DNA from: Eubacteriales bacterium | Lineage (GTDB): Bacteria; Bacillota; Clostridia; Lachnospirales; Lachnospiraceae | DNA: 54,838 nt | NCBI GenBank assembly: GCA_030536575.1 | Contig: JAUNPS010000032.1 | Span: forward strand, 1-54,838 | Direction of reading: 5' to 3' | Part shown: one piece after another, positions 34,020 through 44,241 of the stretch | How the letters are laid out: each line of letters begins with the position of its first letter | Position numbering within the stretch: the stretch's first letter is position 1 | The notes under the pieces: generated by a model | Database searches by the model: none | Told to the model about the DNA's origin: nothing | The model's input: only the letters and a program-made list of their open reading frames with translations | Position numbers and translations under genes: made by a program

Positions 34020-34205
34020 CTACCAGCTTGCTTTCTTCACGCCGGGGATCTGGCCTTTGTATGCTAATTCACGGAAGCAGATTCTGCAGATTCCGTATTT
34101 TCTCAGGTATGCGTGTGGACGGCCACAGATTCTGCAGCGGTTGTATTCTCTGGTGGAGAATTTCTGTTTGCGCTGCTGTTTGATTTTCATTGCTGTTTTA
34201 GCCAT
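34020..34205 (-). CDS. rpsN: 30S ribosomal protein S14, type Z
   Basis: The 61-residue protein is the short zinc-binding S14. CRICGRPH and [25 protein letters not shown] supply two CxxC pairs. This is the form used by most Gram-positive bacteria, in contrast to the zinc-free 89-101-residue form. Confidence 0.98.
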   Translation of the reverse strand: MAKTAMKIKQQRKQKFSTREYNRCRICGRPHAYLRKYGICRICFRELAYKGQIPGVKKASW

Positions 34206-34221
34206 GAAAGATTCCTCCTAA

Positions 34222-34764
34222 TTATTTATGAAACGGCATATTGAACTGAGTCAGTAATTCACGGGCTTCTTCATCAGTCTTCGCGGTCGTTACGAAAATA
34301 ACGTCCATACCTCTGACTTTATCCACCTTGTCATATTCGATTTCCGGGAAAATCAGCTGCTCTTTGATACCCAGAGCGTAATTTCCTCTTCCGTCGAATG
34401 CGTTCGGATTTACACCGCGGAAGTCACGAACCCGCGGCAGAGCCAGGTTCACCAGTCTGTCCAGGAACTCGTACATTCTGTCGCCGCGCAGGGTTACTTT
34501 GCATCCGATGGCCATACCCTCTCTGATTTTGAAGTTTGCGACGGATTTTTTCGCTTTGGTAACCACAGCCTTCTGGCCGGTGATTTTTTCCAGATCTTTC
34601 ACAGCGCTCTCTAAAGCTTTGGCATTTTCTTTCGCTTCGCCAACACCCATGTTGATCACGATCTTGTCAAGCTTCGGAACTTCCATGACGTTTTTATAAC
34701 CGAATTTTTTCGTTAAAGCATCCACGATCTCGTTCTGATACTGTTCTTTCAGTCTGCTGCTCAA
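34222..34764 (-). CDS. rplE: 50S ribosomal protein L5
   Basis: The 180-residue protein binds 5S rRNA. The start is a TTG at 34764, giving [23 protein letters not shown], which matches the family. A GGAGG lies 9 nt upstream, whereas an in-frame TTG at 34773 touches that site. Conserved blocks include [33 protein letters not shown] and [19 protein letters not shown]. Confidence 0.97.
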   Translation of the reverse strand: MSSRLKEQYQNEIVDALTKKFGYKNVMEVPKLDKIVINMGVGEAKENAKALESAVKDLEKITGQKAVVTKAKKSVANFKIREGMAIGCKVTLRGDRMYEFLDRLVNLALPRVRDFRGVNPNAFDGRGNYALGIKEQLIFPEIEYDKVDKVRGMDVIFVTTAKTDEEARELLTQFNMPFHK

Positions 34765-34789
34765 CTTGTGCAACCTCCTCTCTCAAATA

Positions 34790-35089
34790 TTAATCAATCA
34801 CTTCGCCAGTTGCTTTTGCATAGCGAACTTTCTTATCGCCGTCCATCTTGAATCCAACTCTGGTCGCTTTGCCCTTGGCCAGGTACATGACGTTGGAAAT
34901 GTCGATGTAAGCTTCTTTGTTCACAATACCGCCCTGCTGGTTCTGTGCGGACGGTTTGGAATGTTTGGTAACCATGTTCACGCCTTCTACCAGAACCTTA
35001 CCGTCTTTAACTGCAAGCACTTTGCCTTCTTTGTCTTTATCTTTACCGGCGATGACTTTTACGGTATCGCCCTTTTTGATCTTCATCAT
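34790..35089 (-). CDS. rplX: 50S ribosomal protein L24
   Basis: The 99-residue protein has the KOW motif [25 protein letters not shown] at its N-terminus and then [23 protein letters not shown]24 starts 50S assembly. ATG 35089 stands 8 nt after GGAGG; the upstream in-frame GTG overlaps that site and is rejected. Confidence 0.97.
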   Translation of the reverse strand: MMKIKKGDTVKVIAGKDKDKEGKVLAVKDGKVLVEGVNMVTKHSKPSAQNQQGGIVNKEAYIDISNVMYLAKGKATRVGFKMDGDKKVRYAKATGEVID

Positions 35090-35102
35090 GTTCGGCACCT
35101 CC

Positions 35103-35471
35103 TTATAATACTTCCGGAGCCAGGGAAACGATCTTCATGAACTGTTTCTCACGCAGCTCTCTGGCTACTGGCCCGAAAATACGGGTTCCTCTCGGGGTCT
35201 TGTCATCTTTGATGATGACAGCAGCGTTTTCATCAAATTTGATATAAGAACCGTCTTTCCGACGGGCGCCTTTTACGGTACGGACAACGACGGCTTTCAC
35301 AACATCGCCTTTTTTTACAACACCGCCTGGTGTTGCATCTTTGACCGTAGCAACAATGATATCACCAATATTCGCATATCTTCTCGTAGATCCGCCCATA
35401 ACTCTGATGCAAAGCAGTTCTTTTGCGCCAGTGTTATCAGCAACCTTCAGTCTGGTTTCCTGTTGTACCAT
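35103..35471 (-). CDS. rplN: 50S ribosomal protein L14
   Basis: The 122-residue protein begins [33 protein letters not shown] and ends [16 protein letters not shown]. It carries the L14 signature [40 protein letters not shown]. Its length is standard. Confidence 0.98.
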   Translation of the reverse strand: MVQQETRLKVADNTGAKELLCIRVMGGSTRRYANIGDIIVATVKDATPGGVVKKGDVVKAVVVRTVKGARRKDGSYIKFDENAAVIIKDDKTPRGTRIFGPVARELREKQFMKIVSLAPEVL

Positions 35472-35492
35472 GCTGATATACCTCCTGTTTAA

Positions 35493-35747
35493 TTATTTCG
35501 CCTTCTCGATGATTTCCACGAGTCTCCATCTCTTATCTTTGGACAGAGGTCTGGTCTCCATAACTTTCACGGTATCGCCGATGCCGCACTCGTTCTTCTC
35601 ATCATGTGCTTTTAATTTATAGGTTCTCTTTACGATCTTCTTGTAAAGAGGATGTCTTACGTGGTCTTCTACTGCAACGACGATCGTTTTGTCCATCTTA
35701 TCGCTGACTACTTTCCCGGTACGGGTTTTTCTCAGATTACGCTCCAC
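35493..35747 (-). CDS. rpsQ: 30S ribosomal protein S17
   Basis: The 84-residue OB-fold protein begins [57 protein letters not shown] follows. The start codon is GTG at 35747, with AAGGAG 7 nt upstream. Confidence 0.98.
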   Translation of the reverse strand: MERNLRKTRTGKVVSDKMDKTIVVAVEDHVRHPLYKKIVKRTYKLKAHDEKNECGIGDTVKVMETRPLSKDKRWRLVEIIEKAK

Positions 35748-35761
35748 GGTAGTTCTCCTTT

Positions 35762-35962
35762 CTATTCAGCCTTCTGGCTAATGACAGTCTGAATCCTTGC
35801 AATGTTTCTGCGAACCTCGCGGATTCTGCTGGTGTTGTCCAACTGGTTGGTCGCATTCTGGAATCTCAGGTTAAAGAGCTCCTTTTTCGCAGCTACTAAT
35901 TCGTCATTTAATTCTGCAGCTGATTTGTTCTTTAAATCTTCTACATACTTATTAATTTTCAC
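35762..35962 (-). CDS. rpmC: 50S ribosomal protein L29
   Basis: The 66-residue helical-hairpin protein reads [19 protein letters not shown]..., and has the signature [19 protein letters not shown]. The start is taken as GTG 35962, 8 nt after AAGGCGG, rather than GTG 35971 inside the site. It overlaps the end of rplP by 11 nt. Confidence 0.95.
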   Translation of the reverse strand: MKINKYVEDLKNKSAAELNDELVAAKKELFNLRFQNATNQLDNTSRIREVRRNIARIQTVISQKAE

Positions 35963-36389
35963 TGTTATCACCGCCTTCTAAGTCTGCACGAGAAACGATC
36001 TTACATTTACAGGGTAACTTATGCATGGCAAGACGAAGAGCCTCACGGGCTACATCTTCCGGAATCCCTGCCATTTCAAACAGCACACGGCCGGGTTTTA
36101 CGACTGCTACCCAGTATTCCAGGGAGCCTTTTCCGGAACCCATACGGGTTTCTGCCGGTTTTGCGGTTACGGGTTTATCCGGGAAAATTTTAATCCATAC
36201 TTTACCGCCACGTTTCGTGTAACGGGTCATAGCGATACGGGCTGCTTCGATCTGATTGGATTTGATCCAGCAGGGTTCCGTTGCAACAAGTCCAAATTCA
36301 CCCTGGGAAATGGTGTTGCCTCTCATAGCTTTTCCGGCCATGGAACCACGGAACTGTTTACGACGTTTTACTCTTTTTGGCATTAACAT
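35952..36389 (-). CDS. rplP: 50S ribosomal protein L16
   Basis: The 145-residue protein begins [25 protein letters not shown] and has the signatures [25 protein letters not shown] and [20 protein letters not shown]16 lies by the peptidyl-transferase centre. ATG 36389 shares bases with the rpsC stop. GGGAG is 9 nt upstream. Confidence 0.98.
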   Translation of the reverse strand: MLMPKRVKRRKQFRGSMAGKAMRGNTISQGEFGLVATEPCWIKSNQIEAARIAMTRYTKRGGKVWIKIFPDKPVTAKPAETRMGSGKGSLEYWVAVVKPGRVLFEMAGIPEDVAREALRLAMHKLPCKCKIVSRADLEGGDNSEN

Positions 36390-37045
36390 TATTTATCGCT
36401 CCCTTCCTTTGTTCCTTTAGTAGGAAGTACTTCGCCTTTGTAGATCCATACTTTTACGCCAACTTTGCCGTAGGTGGTATCTGCTTCAGCGAATCCATAG
36501 TCAATATCGGCTCTTAAGGTCTGCAGCGGAATGGTTCCTTCGCTGTAGAACTCGGTGCGGGCAATATCTGCGCCGCCCAGACGTCCGGATACGGCAGTCT
36601 TGATTCCCTTTGCGCCAGCCTTCATGGTGCGGCCCATAGCGGACTTCGTGGCACGACGGAAGGAAATACGGTTTTCAAGCTGCTGGGCGATATTTTCTGC
36701 TACAAGCTGTGCATCTCTGTCCGGTCTCTTTACTTCTTTGATATCTACAATCAGCTTCTTGTCCGTCAGTTTCTGGACTTCGGCTTTTACTTTTTCGATT
36801 TCGGCTCCGCCTTTACCGATAACTACGCCCGGTTTTGCGGTATAGATGATGACCTTCACGCGGTCAGATGCTCTCTCGATCTCGATTTTGGAAACGCCGG
36901 CGCTGTAGAGTTTCTTTTTCAGGAATGTCCGGATGTTGTAATCTTCAACCAGATAATCAGCAAAAGAGCCTTCTGCATACCATTTCGAATCCCAGTCTTT
37001 AATAACGCCGACTCTAAGGCCGTGCGGATTAACTTTCTGTCCCAT
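36389..37045 (-). CDS. rpsC: 30S ribosomal protein S3
   Basis: The 218-residue protein has an N-terminal KH domain ([29 protein letters not shown], about 62-90) and the C-terminal S3 signature. It begins [25 protein letters not shown]3 is part of the mRNA entry channel and helicase. It overlaps rplP by one base. Confidence 0.98.
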   Translation of the reverse strand: MGQKVNPHGLRVGVIKDWDSKWYAEGSFADYLVEDYNIRTFLKKKLYSAGVSKIEIERASDRVKVIIYTAKPGVVIGKGGAEIEKVKAEVQKLTDKKLIVDIKEVKRPDRDAQLVAENIAQQLENRISFRRATKSAMGRTMKAGAKGIKTAVSGRLGGADIARTEFYSEGTIPLQTLRADIDYGFAEADTTYGKVGVKVWIYKGEVLPTKGTKEGSDK

Positions 37046-37055
37046 GCTTTACCTC

Positions 37056-37442
37056 CTACTTCTCATTCAGCACGATAGTGATATGGCTCATTCTCTTTTC
37101 GATTCTGTAAGCCCTGCCCTGTGCTCTCGGTCTGATTCTCTTCATTGTCGGTCCCTTGTTTGCGTAGCACTCTTCTACGTAAAGGTTGTCAATGTTCATT
37201 CCGTTGTTATTCTCCGCGTTTGCGATAGCGGATTTCAGTAATTTGCTGATAATTTCGGAAGCGTAGCGGGGATTGTAGGTTACAATACCAAGCGCTGTCT
37301 TCACGTCTTTGCCTCTGATGGCATCTAATACGAAGCAAGCCTTCTGGACGGACACGCGAGCGTAAGATAACTTCGCTGACGGTCTCGTATCCTTCTGTGC
37401 ATTTCTCTCTCTCTTGATCTGGGATCTATGTCCTTTTGCCAT
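37056..37442 (-). CDS. rplV: 50S ribosomal protein L22
   Basis: The 128-residue protein includes AKLSYARVSVQKACFVLDAIRGKD and the exit-tunnel hairpin ending KRIRPRAQGRAYRIEKRMSHITIVLNEK. L22 lines the nascent-peptide tunnel and is a site of macrolide resistance mutations. Length and order are standard. Confidence 0.98.
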   Translation of the reverse strand: MAKGHRSQIKRERNAQKDTRPSAKLSYARVSVQKACFVLDAIRGKDVKTALGIVTYNPRYASEIISKLLKSAIANAENNNGMNIDNLYVEECYANKGPTMKRIRPRAQGRAYRIEKRMSHITIVLNEK

Positions 37443-37470
37443 GAATGAAACCTCCTTTCAACTTCCGTTC

Positions 37471-37752
37471 TTACTTGCGGCCGGACTTCTTCTCGTCTTT
37501 GCCGTGGCCTCTGTAGGTTCTGGTAGCTACGAACTCTCCGAGTTTGTGGCCTACCATATCTTCGGTTACGTATACCGGCACATGCTTTCTTCCGTCATGT
37601 ACAGCGATTGTATGTCCAACCATCTGCGGGAAGATCGTGGAGCGGCGTGACCAGGTTTTGATCACGGATTTATCCCCTGCCGCATTCATCGCGTCTACTT
37701 TTTTCAGTAAGCTCTCGTCAGCAAATGGTCCTTTTTTCAGTGAGCGAGACAT
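37471..37752 (-). CDS. rpsS: 30S ribosomal protein S19
   Basis: The 93-residue protein begins [19 protein letters not shown] and has the signature [41 protein letters not shown]19 forms a head complex with S13. GGAGG precedes the ATG. Confidence 0.98.
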   Translation of the reverse strand: MSRSLKKGPFADESLLKKVDAMNAAGDKSVIKTWSRRSTIFPQMVGHTIAVHDGRKHVPVYVTEDMVGHKLGEFVATRTYRGHGKDEKKSGRK

Positions 37753-37779
37753 AGGTTCTAACCTCCTTATTCATTCCGA

Positions 37780-38625
37780 TTAATTGTTCAGTGCTTTACC
37801 GTCGCGTCTTCTTACGATCAGCTTGTTCGACTTCTTATTTTTCTTTCTGGTCTTCAAGCCAAGAGCAGGTTTACCCCAGGGAGTGGAGGGACCCGGACGT
37901 CCGATACCGGTCTTACCTTCACCACCACCATGCGGATGGTCGTTGGGGTTCATAACGGAACCACGAACGGTCGGTCTGATACCCATATGGCGCTTTCTTC
38001 CGGCCTTACCGACATTGATCAGGTTGTGTTCTGCATTTCCGACAGTGCCTACGGTTGCGCGGCAGATGATCGGAACCATTCTCATTTCACCGGAGGGCAG
38101 ACGTAAGGTTGCGTATTTGCCTTCCTTTGCCATTAACTGTGCGCCGTTTCCTGCGGAGCGAACCAGCTGGCCGCCTTTGCCCGGATACAGTTCGATGTTG
38201 TGTACCATCGTACCAACGGGGATTTCGGATAACGGCAGGCAGTTGCCGATTCTTACTTCAGCTTCCGGGCCGTTCATGACTTTCATGCCGTCTTTCAGGC
38301 CTTCCGGAGCCAGGATATAGGATTTCTCACCGTCTGCGTAGCAGATCAGCGCGATATTTGCCGTTCTGTTCGGATCGTATTCGATGCCGATGACCGTTGC
38401 CGGAACTCCGTCTTTTCTTCTCTTGAAGTCGATCAGACGGTACTGGGTTCTGGTGCCGCCGCCCTGGTGTCTTACGGTGATTTTACCCTGGTTGTTGCGG
38501 CCGGAGTTCTTTTTCAGAGATTTCGTCAGACTTTTTTCCGGTGTGAATTTGGTGATTTCAGAGAAATCGGAACCGGTCATATGTCTTCTGGAAGGGGTAT
38601 ATGGTCTATAGGTTTTGATTCCCAT
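37780..38625 (-). CDS. rplB: 50S ribosomal protein L2
   Basis: The 281-residue protein begins [24 protein letters not shown]. It contains the L2 signature around [40 protein letters not shown], with the conserved histidine near the peptidyl-transferase centre. The C-terminal tail is basic ([20 protein letters not shown]). Confidence 0.98.
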   Translation of the reverse strand: MGIKTYRPYTPSRRHMTGSDFSEITKFTPEKSLTKSLKKNSGRNNQGKITVRHQGGGTRTQYRLIDFKRRKDGVPATVIGIEYDPNRTANIALICYADGEKSYILAPEGLKDGMKVMNGPEAEVRIGNCLPLSEIPVGTMVHNIELYPGKGGQLVRSAGNGAQLMAKEGKYATLRLPSGEMRMVPIICRATVGTVGNAEHNLINVGKAGRKRHMGIRPTVRGSVMNPNDHPHGGGEGKTGIGRPGPSTPWGKPALGLKTRKKNKKSNKLIVRRRDGKALNN

Positions 38626-38682
38626 TGTTGTTTCTCCTTTCGAATATTACTTATCGTGCTTTCCAGCACATAGGCGGGCGGA

Positions 38683-38982
38683 TTAAAGCCCTTCGAAAAT
38701 TTCGATCTCCTTGCTGTCTTCGGTAAGGGTTACGATCGCTTTTTTCGTCTTCGCAGTTTTGCCGACCACCATGCCGCGTCTGCGCTTTTTGCCGTCCAGG
38801 TTCATGGTGTTTACGCTCTTTACTTTTGTTCCTTCGAACATTTTTTCAACTGCTTCTTTGATCTGGCTCTTGTTGGCCTCGGTGTGAACTAAGAAGGTGT
38901 ATTTCTTCTCGCTCATCGCATTCATGCTTTTTTCGGTGATCACCGGTTTCAGAATGACGTCGTAGTATTGGATAGCTGCCAT
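38683..38982 (-). CDS. rplW: 50S ribosomal protein L23
   Basis: The 99-residue protein reads [56 protein letters not shown]23 sits at the exit tunnel and docks signal recognition particle and trigger factor. Its first base is also the last base of the rplD stop, so translation is coupled. Confidence 0.98.
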   Translation of the reverse strand: MAAIQYYDVILKPVITEKSMNAMSEKKYTFLVHTEANKSQIKEAVEKMFEGTKVKSVNTMNLDGKKRRRGMVVGKTAKTKKAIVTLTEDSKEIEIFEGL

Positions 38983-39602
38983 TATGCGTACACCTCCTCG
39001 ATGGATGCAACAGCGTCTTTGGTAACGACAACCGTGCTGTATTTCATGATATCGTAAACGTTGATGGTGTTGATCTGAGCGGTTTTTACATCCGGGATGT
39101 TTCTTGCGGACAGAACAACATTCGCATCGTTGCTGTTCAGGATAACCAGGGCTTTGGATACGTTCAGGTTTTTCAGGACGTTCGCCATAGCTTTGGTCTT
39201 GATGGAATCCAGTTTCAGCTCATCCAGAACGATCAGTTTGTTATCCTGTACTCTGGAGGTCAGCGCGGACTTCAGAGCTGCTCTCTTTTCCTTTTTGTTC
39301 ATTTTCATGGTGTAGCTTCTGGGTACGGGTGCGAATACAACGCCGCCGCCGGTCCACTGGGGAGCTCTGGTTGAACCCTGTCTTGCATGACCGGTTCCTT
39401 TCTGTCTCCAGGGCTTTCTGCCGCCGCCGGATACTTCCGAACGGGTTTTGGCTTTCTGCGTACCCTGACGATTATTTGCAAGCTGGTTTACGACTGCCAT
39501 GTGTACGAGGTGTTCGTTTACTTTTACGCCGAACACTGCATCGTTCAGTTCAAGCGTGCCAACTTCTTTGCCTTCCATATTGTAAACAGATACTTGTGCC
39601 AT
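38982..39602 (-). CDS. rplD: 50S ribosomal protein L4
   Basis: The 206-residue protein begins [34 protein letters not shown] and has the tunnel loop segment [40 protein letters not shown]. In many bacteria L4 represses the S10 operon by binding its leader. A long leader is present here at 40722-40958. Confidence 0.98.
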   Translation of the reverse strand: MAQVSVYNMEGKEVGTLELNDAVFGVKVNEHLVHMAVVNQLANNRQGTQKAKTRSEVSGGGRKPWRQKGTGHARQGSTRAPQWTGGGVVFAPVPRSYTMKMNKKEKRAALKSALTSRVQDNKLIVLDELKLDSIKTKAMANVLKNLNVSKALVILNSNDANVVLSARNIPDVKTAQINTINVYDIMKYSTVVVTKDAVASIEEVYA

Positions 39603-39632
39603 CTGTAAGTTCCTCCTTTCTTAAATCAGTGC

Positions 39633-40268
39633 TTATTTACCGGATTTCACGGTTTCTTTAATGGTTACTAAAGCTTTCTTCGGTCCCGGTACAGCACCTT
39701 TCACTAAGAGAAGATTCTTTTCTGCGTCCACTCTTACGATTTCCAGATTCTGGATGGTGATTCTCTTTGCGCCCATGTGGCCCGGCATGCCTTTTCCTTT
39801 GAATACTTTACTCGGATCGGAGCAAGCGCCGTTGGAACCCTGATGACGGTGGAATTTGGAGCCGTGAGCCATCGGGCCTCTGTGCTGGCCATGTCTCTTG
39901 ATGGCGCCCTGGAATCCTTTTCCTTTGGAGATCGCGGTCGCGTCTACCTTATCGCCTGCGGAGAAGATATCGGCTTTGATTTCCTGGGCTACGGTGTAGT
40001 CTGCGCTGTTTTCGAATTTGAATTCTCTTACGTAGCGTTTGCAGCTTACGCCTGCTTTGTCAAACATTCCTTTGAGAGGCTTGTTCACCAGTTTTTCTCT
40101 TTTGTCTCCAAAACCTACCTGGACTGCTTCGTAGCCGTCGTTTTCAACGGTTTTGATCTGGGTTACGACGCAGGGGCCGGCCTGAAGTACGGTTACCGGT
40201 GTCAGCACACCATCTTCATTGAAGATCTGGGTCATTCCGACTTTTGTTGCTAAAATCGCTTTCTTCAT
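39633..40268 (-). CDS. rplC: 50S ribosomal protein L3
   Basis: The 211-residue protein begins [33 protein letters not shown]. It carries the L3 signature with [54 protein letters not shown] 141-bp gap separates it from rpsJ and holds no clear gene. Confidence 0.98.
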   Translation of the reverse strand: MKKAILATKVGMTQIFNEDGVLTPVTVLQAGPCVVTQIKTVENDGYEAVQVGFGDKREKLVNKPLKGMFDKAGVSCKRYVREFKFENSADYTVAQEIKADIFSAGDKVDATAISKGKGFQGAIKRHGQHRGPMAHGSKFHRHQGSNGACSDPSKVFKGKGMPGHMGAKRITIQNLEIVRVDAEKNLLLVKGAVPGPKKALVTIKETVKSGK

Positions 40269-40409
40269 TTTTTTACCTCCTGTTTTTCTACAGCGGATTA
40301 CTTTTCAGCAATCATCCTAGTCAAACAGTCAATATAAGTGGAACTGTCGTTGCTTCTATATTAACCTTTTAGGATATGCTCTGTGTAATTAAGTTTTTTG
40401 GTGCAGGGC

Positions 40410-40721
40410 TTATTTCATCTTGATGTCGATGTAAACGCCTGCCGGCATTTCCAGTCTGGACAGCGCATCTACTGTCTTCTGGGTCGGGGCAATGATATCA
40501 ATCAGTCTTTTGTGGGTTCTCTGCTCGAACTGTTCTCTGGAATCTTTGTATTTATGAACAGCTCTTAAGATGGTAACTACTTCCTTTTTGGTGGGAAGGG
40601 GTACGGGGCCGCTCACCTGTGATCCGGTTTTCTTTACAGTTTCGATGATTTTTTTCGCAGATGCATCGATCAGCTGATGGTCGTATGCTTTTAAAGTGAT
40701 TCTCATTACTTGACTTGCCAT
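40410..40721 (-). CDS. rpsJ: 30S ribosomal protein S10
   Basis: The 103-residue protein begins [34 protein letters not shown]. It contains [39 protein letters not shown]. It is the first gene of the operon; S10 also serves as NusE in transcription antitermination. GGAGG lies before the ATG, and a leader of about 240 nt precedes it. Confidence 0.98.
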   Translation of the reverse strand: MASQVMRITLKAYDHQLIDASAKKIIETVKKTGSQVSGPVPLPTKKEVVTILRAVHKYKDSREQFEQRTHKRLIDIIAPTQKTVDALSRLEMPAGVYIDIKMK

Positions 40722-40958
40722 AAAAAAAGTCGCCTCCTATTCGCACTTTTTGGATGAAGTACGACAAGCGGTGACTGTACACTCTCCCGTGTGTATCGCA
40801 GTCTTTTAGATTCCACACGTTGTTCCTGCGCGGGGGCAGGCAGTTGTATTTTGTACAGTGACTTGTCGCCAGTTTCCAGAACTTGACATTCGCTCCACGG
40901 AAAACCTGCGGTTTTGGCCGCAGCAACCTCACGTTTCAACGCTATCAAGGTCACAACA
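40722..40958 (-). promoter_or_regulatory. Long 5' leader of the rpsJ operon
   Basis: About 237 nt lie between the predicted transcription start and rpsJ. The segment is rich in potential pairings, for example TGCGGCC/GGCCGCA-like arms near 40910-40925 and the GTGTAC/GTACAC area near 40775-40865. An open frame of 95 codons crosses it but starts upstream of the promoter start and has no site, so it is read as leader RNA. An L4-type autoregulatory leader is plausible; the structure was not computed. Confidence 0.5.
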
Positions 40959-40964
40959 CGATTG

Positions 40965-41011
40965 ATTATATAAGAAAACCCCTGCGAATGCAAGGGTTTT
41001 TTTGTATTTTT
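40965..41011 (-). promoter_or_regulatory. Strong promoter with UP-like element for the rpsJ operon
   Basis: On the minus strand TTGCAT (40993-40988) and TATAAT (40970-40965) are separated by 17 bp, with an A-rich tract upstream. The 23 bp at 40989-41011 equal 8234-8256 in the rpmJ promoter. A CCCTTGC/GCAGGGG hairpin followed by TTTT overlaps the -35/spacer and may also end the aminopeptidase transcript. Confidence 0.88.
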
Positions 41012-41022
41012 TTCAAAACACG

Positions 41023-42402
41023 TCAGATTTTTTGCAGGAAGGCCAGATAACCGCGGAAGGCTTCGTAAATATCCACCTTACTCGCCACTTCCCAGGGTGC
41101 GTGCATGTTCTGCACCGCTACGCCGCAGTCGATAACCTCCATCCCGTAGTTCGCCATAATATACGCGATGGTTCCGCCGCCGCCCTGGTCGACCTTTCCA
41201 AGCTCGCTGGTCTGCCAGGAAACATCCGCGTCGTCCAGCACCTTCCGAATCCGCGCAATGAACTCCGGATTCGCATCATTCGAACCGCTCTTCCCGGCCC
41301 GGCCGGTGTATTTATTAAAGCAAAGGCCCTGGCACATGTAAGCGGCATTATTCTTCTCCATCACTTCCGGGTAATTCGGGTCAAACGCCGCGCTCACATC
41401 GGAAGAAAGCATTCTGGAATTCTGTAAGCATCTGCGGACAGCCAGCTCACTGTACTGTCCCGCGCAGTTTAACAGCTCCGCAACCGTATTCTCGAAGAAC
41501 CGGGACTGCATTCCCGTCGCGCCCACGCTTCCGATCTCCTCTTTATCCACCAGCAGACACACGCACGTCCGCTCCGGATTCTCCAGCGCCAGCATCGCCT
41601 TATAGGACGGATACGCGCAGATCCGGTCGTCATGTCCATAGCCCATGATCATGCTGGCATCCAGCCCGTAATCTCTGGCCTGGCCTGCCGGAACCGCTTC
41701 CAGCTCCGCGGAAATAAAGTCCTCTTCTTCCAGGTCATACTTCTCTTTCAGGATTGCGAGAATCTGCTTTTTCACAGCCTCTTTCTCTTCGCCTTCCACC
41801 GGAATACTTCCTATTAAAATGTTCAGGTTCTCACCCTCGACCGCCTTCGCCGCAGTCTTCGTCATCTGATCGGCCGCCAGATGGATCAGCAGGTCGGAAA
41901 CCCCTACCACCGGATCGGCCGGGTCTTCCCCGATGACCACATTCACGACCGTGCCGTCTTTCTTCACGACAACGCCGTGCAGGGCCAGCGGCAGCGCCAC
42001 CCACTGATATTTCTTAATCCCGCCGTAATAATGCGTGTCCAGAAGGGCCAGCCCGCCGTCCTCATAAAGCGGAATCTGCTTTAAATCCAGACGCGGGGAG
42101 TCGATGTGCGCCCCCAGGAGGTTCATGCCTTTTTCCAGCGCTTCCGTTCCAATGTGGAACAGAGCCAGGGTCTTCCCCATGCACTGGGCGTAAACTTTAT
42201 CGCCCGGCGCCAGCATCCGCCCGGAAGCAATCACTTCTTCCAGATCCAGATACCCCGCGTCCCGCGCCTGGGAAATCACTTCCGCTGCGCATTCCCGTTC
42301 GGTTTTACAGTTCGATAAGAAGGTTTTATAGCCTTCGTTAAAAAAATTGATCGTCTTTCTTGCATTACTGTCGTATTTCAGCCATGCATTTTTTCGTTCC
42401 AT
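41023..42402 (-). CDS. M18-family aspartyl aminopeptidase
   Basis: The 459-residue protein is a cytoplasmic dinuclear zinc aminopeptidase of family M18, which removes N-terminal acidic or other residues from peptides. Motifs are LLGAHIDSPRLDLKQ (first metal His/Asp), VDKEEIGSVGATGMQS (catalytic and metal Glu), YGHDDRICAYPS (metal Asp region) and the C-terminal IMANYGMEVIDCGVAVQNMHAPWEVASK with the last zinc His. The start is MERKNAWLKYD at 42402, after AGGAGTG; a longer upstream frame is rejected. It has its own promoter. Confidence 0.93.
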   Translation of the reverse strand: MERKNAWLKYDSNARKTINFFNEGYKTFLSNCKTERECAAEVISQARDAGYLDLEEVIASGRMLAPGDKVYAQCMGKTLALFHIGTEALEKGMNLLGAHIDSPRLDLKQIPLYEDGGLALLDTHYYGGIKKYQWVALPLALHGVVVKKDGTVVNVVIGEDPADPVVGVSDLLIHLAADQMTKTAAKAVEGENLNILIGSIPVEGEEKEAVKKQILAILKEKYDLEEEDFISAELEAVPAGQARDYGLDASMIMGYGHDDRICAYPSYKAMLALENPERTCVCLLVDKEEIGSVGATGMQSRFFENTVAELLNCAGQYSELAVRRCLQNSRMLSSDVSAAFDPNYPEVMEKNNAAYMCQGLCFNKYTGRAGKSGSNDANPEFIARIRKVLDDADVSWQTSELGKVDQGGGGTIAYIMANYGMEVIDCGVAVQNMHAPWEVASKVDIYEAFRGYLAFLQKI

Positions 42403-42457
42403 CTGAATCACTCCTGTGTTTTCCTTTGTATAAGCAAGCTGTTCGCCTGCGTATCTT

Positions 42458-42486
42458 ATTGTAGCGCATTCCGCCTGCGCGGTCAA
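42458..42486 (-). promoter_or_regulatory. Promoter for the M18 aminopeptidase gene
   Basis: On the minus strand TTGACC (42486-42481) and TACAAT (42463-42458) are separated by 17 bp. It lies just after the end of the importer operon at 42500. Confidence 0.65.
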
Positions 42487-42499
42487 GCGCGCCGCACCG

Positions 42500-43453
42500 C
42501 TATTCCAAATGAAAACATGCAGCCAGATGGCCCTCTTCCAATTCCCGCAGTTCGGGAACCGCCTCCCGGCATTTCTGCGTACACCTGCCGCACCGCGGCG
42601 CAAACGGACACCCCTCCTGCACCTTCAGCGGGCTTGGCGGTTCTCCCTGCAGAAGCTGGACTTCCTCATCCTGCTTACAGTAAACGTCAAAAATCGAATG
42701 GATCAGCGCAATGGTATAGGGATGGCGGCACATTGCTTCCAGATGCTCACTTTCCACCAGTTCCACGATTTTTCCCATATACATGATCGCAATGCGCTGG
42801 GAAACGCTGCGCACCAGCGCCAGATCATGTCCGATAAAAATGCATCCGATGTTCCGCTCCTCCACCAGATCCACCAGAAGCTTCGCAATCTGGTTCTGAA
42901 TCGAAACATCCAGCGCCCCCGTAGCCTCGTCGCAGAGCAGAAGCTCCGGATGGATCGCAATGGCCCTGGCCACCGCCACACGCTGAAGCTGCCCGCCGGA
43001 CAGTTCATGGGGATAGCGCATCACAAAGTCCCGCGGAAGCCCTACCTGTTCCAACAGTTCCTCTGCTTCATCCAGCGCCTGCTCCTTTGGGATATGGTCA
43101 TAATTCCGCCTGGGTTCCGCCAGATACGTGCCGATCTTCATCCGCGGCGAAAAGGAGCTTAACGGATCCTGAAACACCATCTGGATATTGCGCCGGAAAA
43201 GCCGCTTTTCCTTTCCCTTGAGGGCGGTGTAGTCCACGCCGTTTAGCGTCATTGCCCCGGAAGAAACCGGAAGAGAACCCACGATCATCTTCGCGAGGGT
43301 GCTCTTTCCGCAGCCGCTCTCCCCCACAATGCCTAAAAGCTCTCCCCTGGAAAGGGTAAAGCTTACATCCGAAACGGCCCGCAGCCGCTGCTTCTTCACC
43401 GGGAATTCCTTATTTACATGGGAAACTTCCAATAAAATCTCTTTATTTTGCAA
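42500..43453 (-). CDS. ABC transporter ATP-binding protein (OppF/NikE-like)
   Basis: The 317-residue ATPase has Walker A GIVGESGCGKSTLAK, Q-loop VFQDPLSSFSPRM, signature LSGGQLQRVAVARA, Walker B LLLCDEAT and H-loop IFIGHDLAL. Its C-terminal oligopeptide-transporter domain has the cysteine cluster CPFAPRCGRCTQKC. The start is a TTG at 43453, 8 nt after GGAGG, and overlaps the previous gene by 11 nt. It is the last gene of the riboswitch-controlled operon and powers import with the OppD-like ATPase. Confidence 0.93.
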   Translation of the reverse strand: MQNKEILLEVSHVNKEFPVKKQRLRAVSDVSFTLSRGELLGIVGESGCGKSTLAKMIVGSLPVSSGAMTLNGVDYTALKGKEKRLFRRNIQMVFQDPLSSFSPRMKIGTYLAEPRRNYDHIPKEQALDEAEELLEQVGLPRDFVMRYPHELSGGQLQRVAVARAIAIHPELLLCDEATGALDVSIQNQIAKLLVDLVEERNIGCIFIGHDLALVRSVSQRIAIMYMGKIVELVESEHLEAMCRHPYTIALIHSIFDVYCKQDEEVQLLQGEPPSPLKVQEGCPFAPRCGRCTQKCREAVPELRELEEGHLAACFHLE

Positions 43454-44237
43454 ACCGTCTGCCTCCCAACTTGGGTACTGCCTCCAGCAGTTTCTGGGTG
43501 TAGGGTTCTTTTGGGTGGTAAATGATCTCGTCCCGGCTGCCAAACTCTACCATCCGGCTCTGGCACATGACGCCGATCTTGTCGGAAAGATAAGAAGCCA
43601 CGCCCATATTGTGAGTTACCAGGATGATCGTCGTCCCGTATTTCTCCCGAAGCTGCTTCATTTCGTGAACTACCTGGGCCTGGATCGTCACATCCAGCGC
43701 AGACGTGGGTTCATCCGCCAGCAAAAGCTTAGGCTGGGCGTTCATTCCCATCGCAATCCCCACGCGCTGCTTCATCCCGCCGGAAAGCTCAAAGGGATAG
43801 GAATCCATTACCCGCTCCGTGTCCGTCAGGTGCATCCGCTTCAGCATGGAAACCGCCCGTTTCCGGTACTCCTGCCGCGGGAGCTTCTCGTGAACGGCAA
43901 TGGCCTCCCCGTATTGCCTGGATATACGCTGGATCGGATCCAGCGCCGCCCCCACGTCCTGAAAAATCATCGCGATCTCCCGTCCGCGGATATCCTGCAT
44001 TTCCTGTTCGCTGGCTTTCACCAGATCCTTTCCATTAAACAGAATCTGCCCTTCCGTAATCTTTCCGCCGGGCGGCAGAAGCCCCAAGACCGCGCGGATC
44101 AGCGTGGTCTTCCCGCTCCCGCTCTCCCCCACAATGCTGACGATTTCCCCTTCCGAGACGGAAAGGGAAACCTCAGAAACCGCGGGCCTGCCGTTTTGGT
44201 AGCAGATGGTACAGTTTTTGATCTCCAGCAGGCTCAT
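43443..44237 (-). CDS. ABC transporter ATP-binding protein (OppD/NikD-like)
   Basis: The 264-residue ATPase has Walker A SIVGESGSGKTTLIRA, signature ELSGGMKQRVGIAMG, Walker B LLLADEPTSALD and H-loop LVTHNMGVA. It is shorter than usual OppD and lacks the C-terminal cysteine-rich extension found in its partner. This short form is common in NikD-like subunits. It lies 4 bp after the binding-protein gene. Confidence 0.93.
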   Translation of the reverse strand: MSLLEIKNCTICYQNGRPAVSEVSLSVSEGEIVSIVGESGSGKTTLIRAVLGLLPPGGKITEGQILFNGKDLVKASEQEMQDIRGREIAMIFQDVGAALDPIQRISRQYGEAIAVHEKLPRQEYRKRAVSMLKRMHLTDTERVMDSYPFELSGGMKQRVGIAMGMNAQPKLLLADEPTSALDVTIQAQVVHEMKQLREKYGTTIILVTHNMGVASYLSDKIGVMCQSRMVEFGSRDEIIYHPKEPYTQKLLEAVPKLGGRRFAK

Positions 44238-44241
44238 AGGC

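Noticed and set aside
40706-40993. 95-codon frame upstream of and overlapping rpsJ
   Set aside because: Its start lies upstream of the predicted transcription start and has no ribosome-binding site. The segment fits an mRNA leader better.
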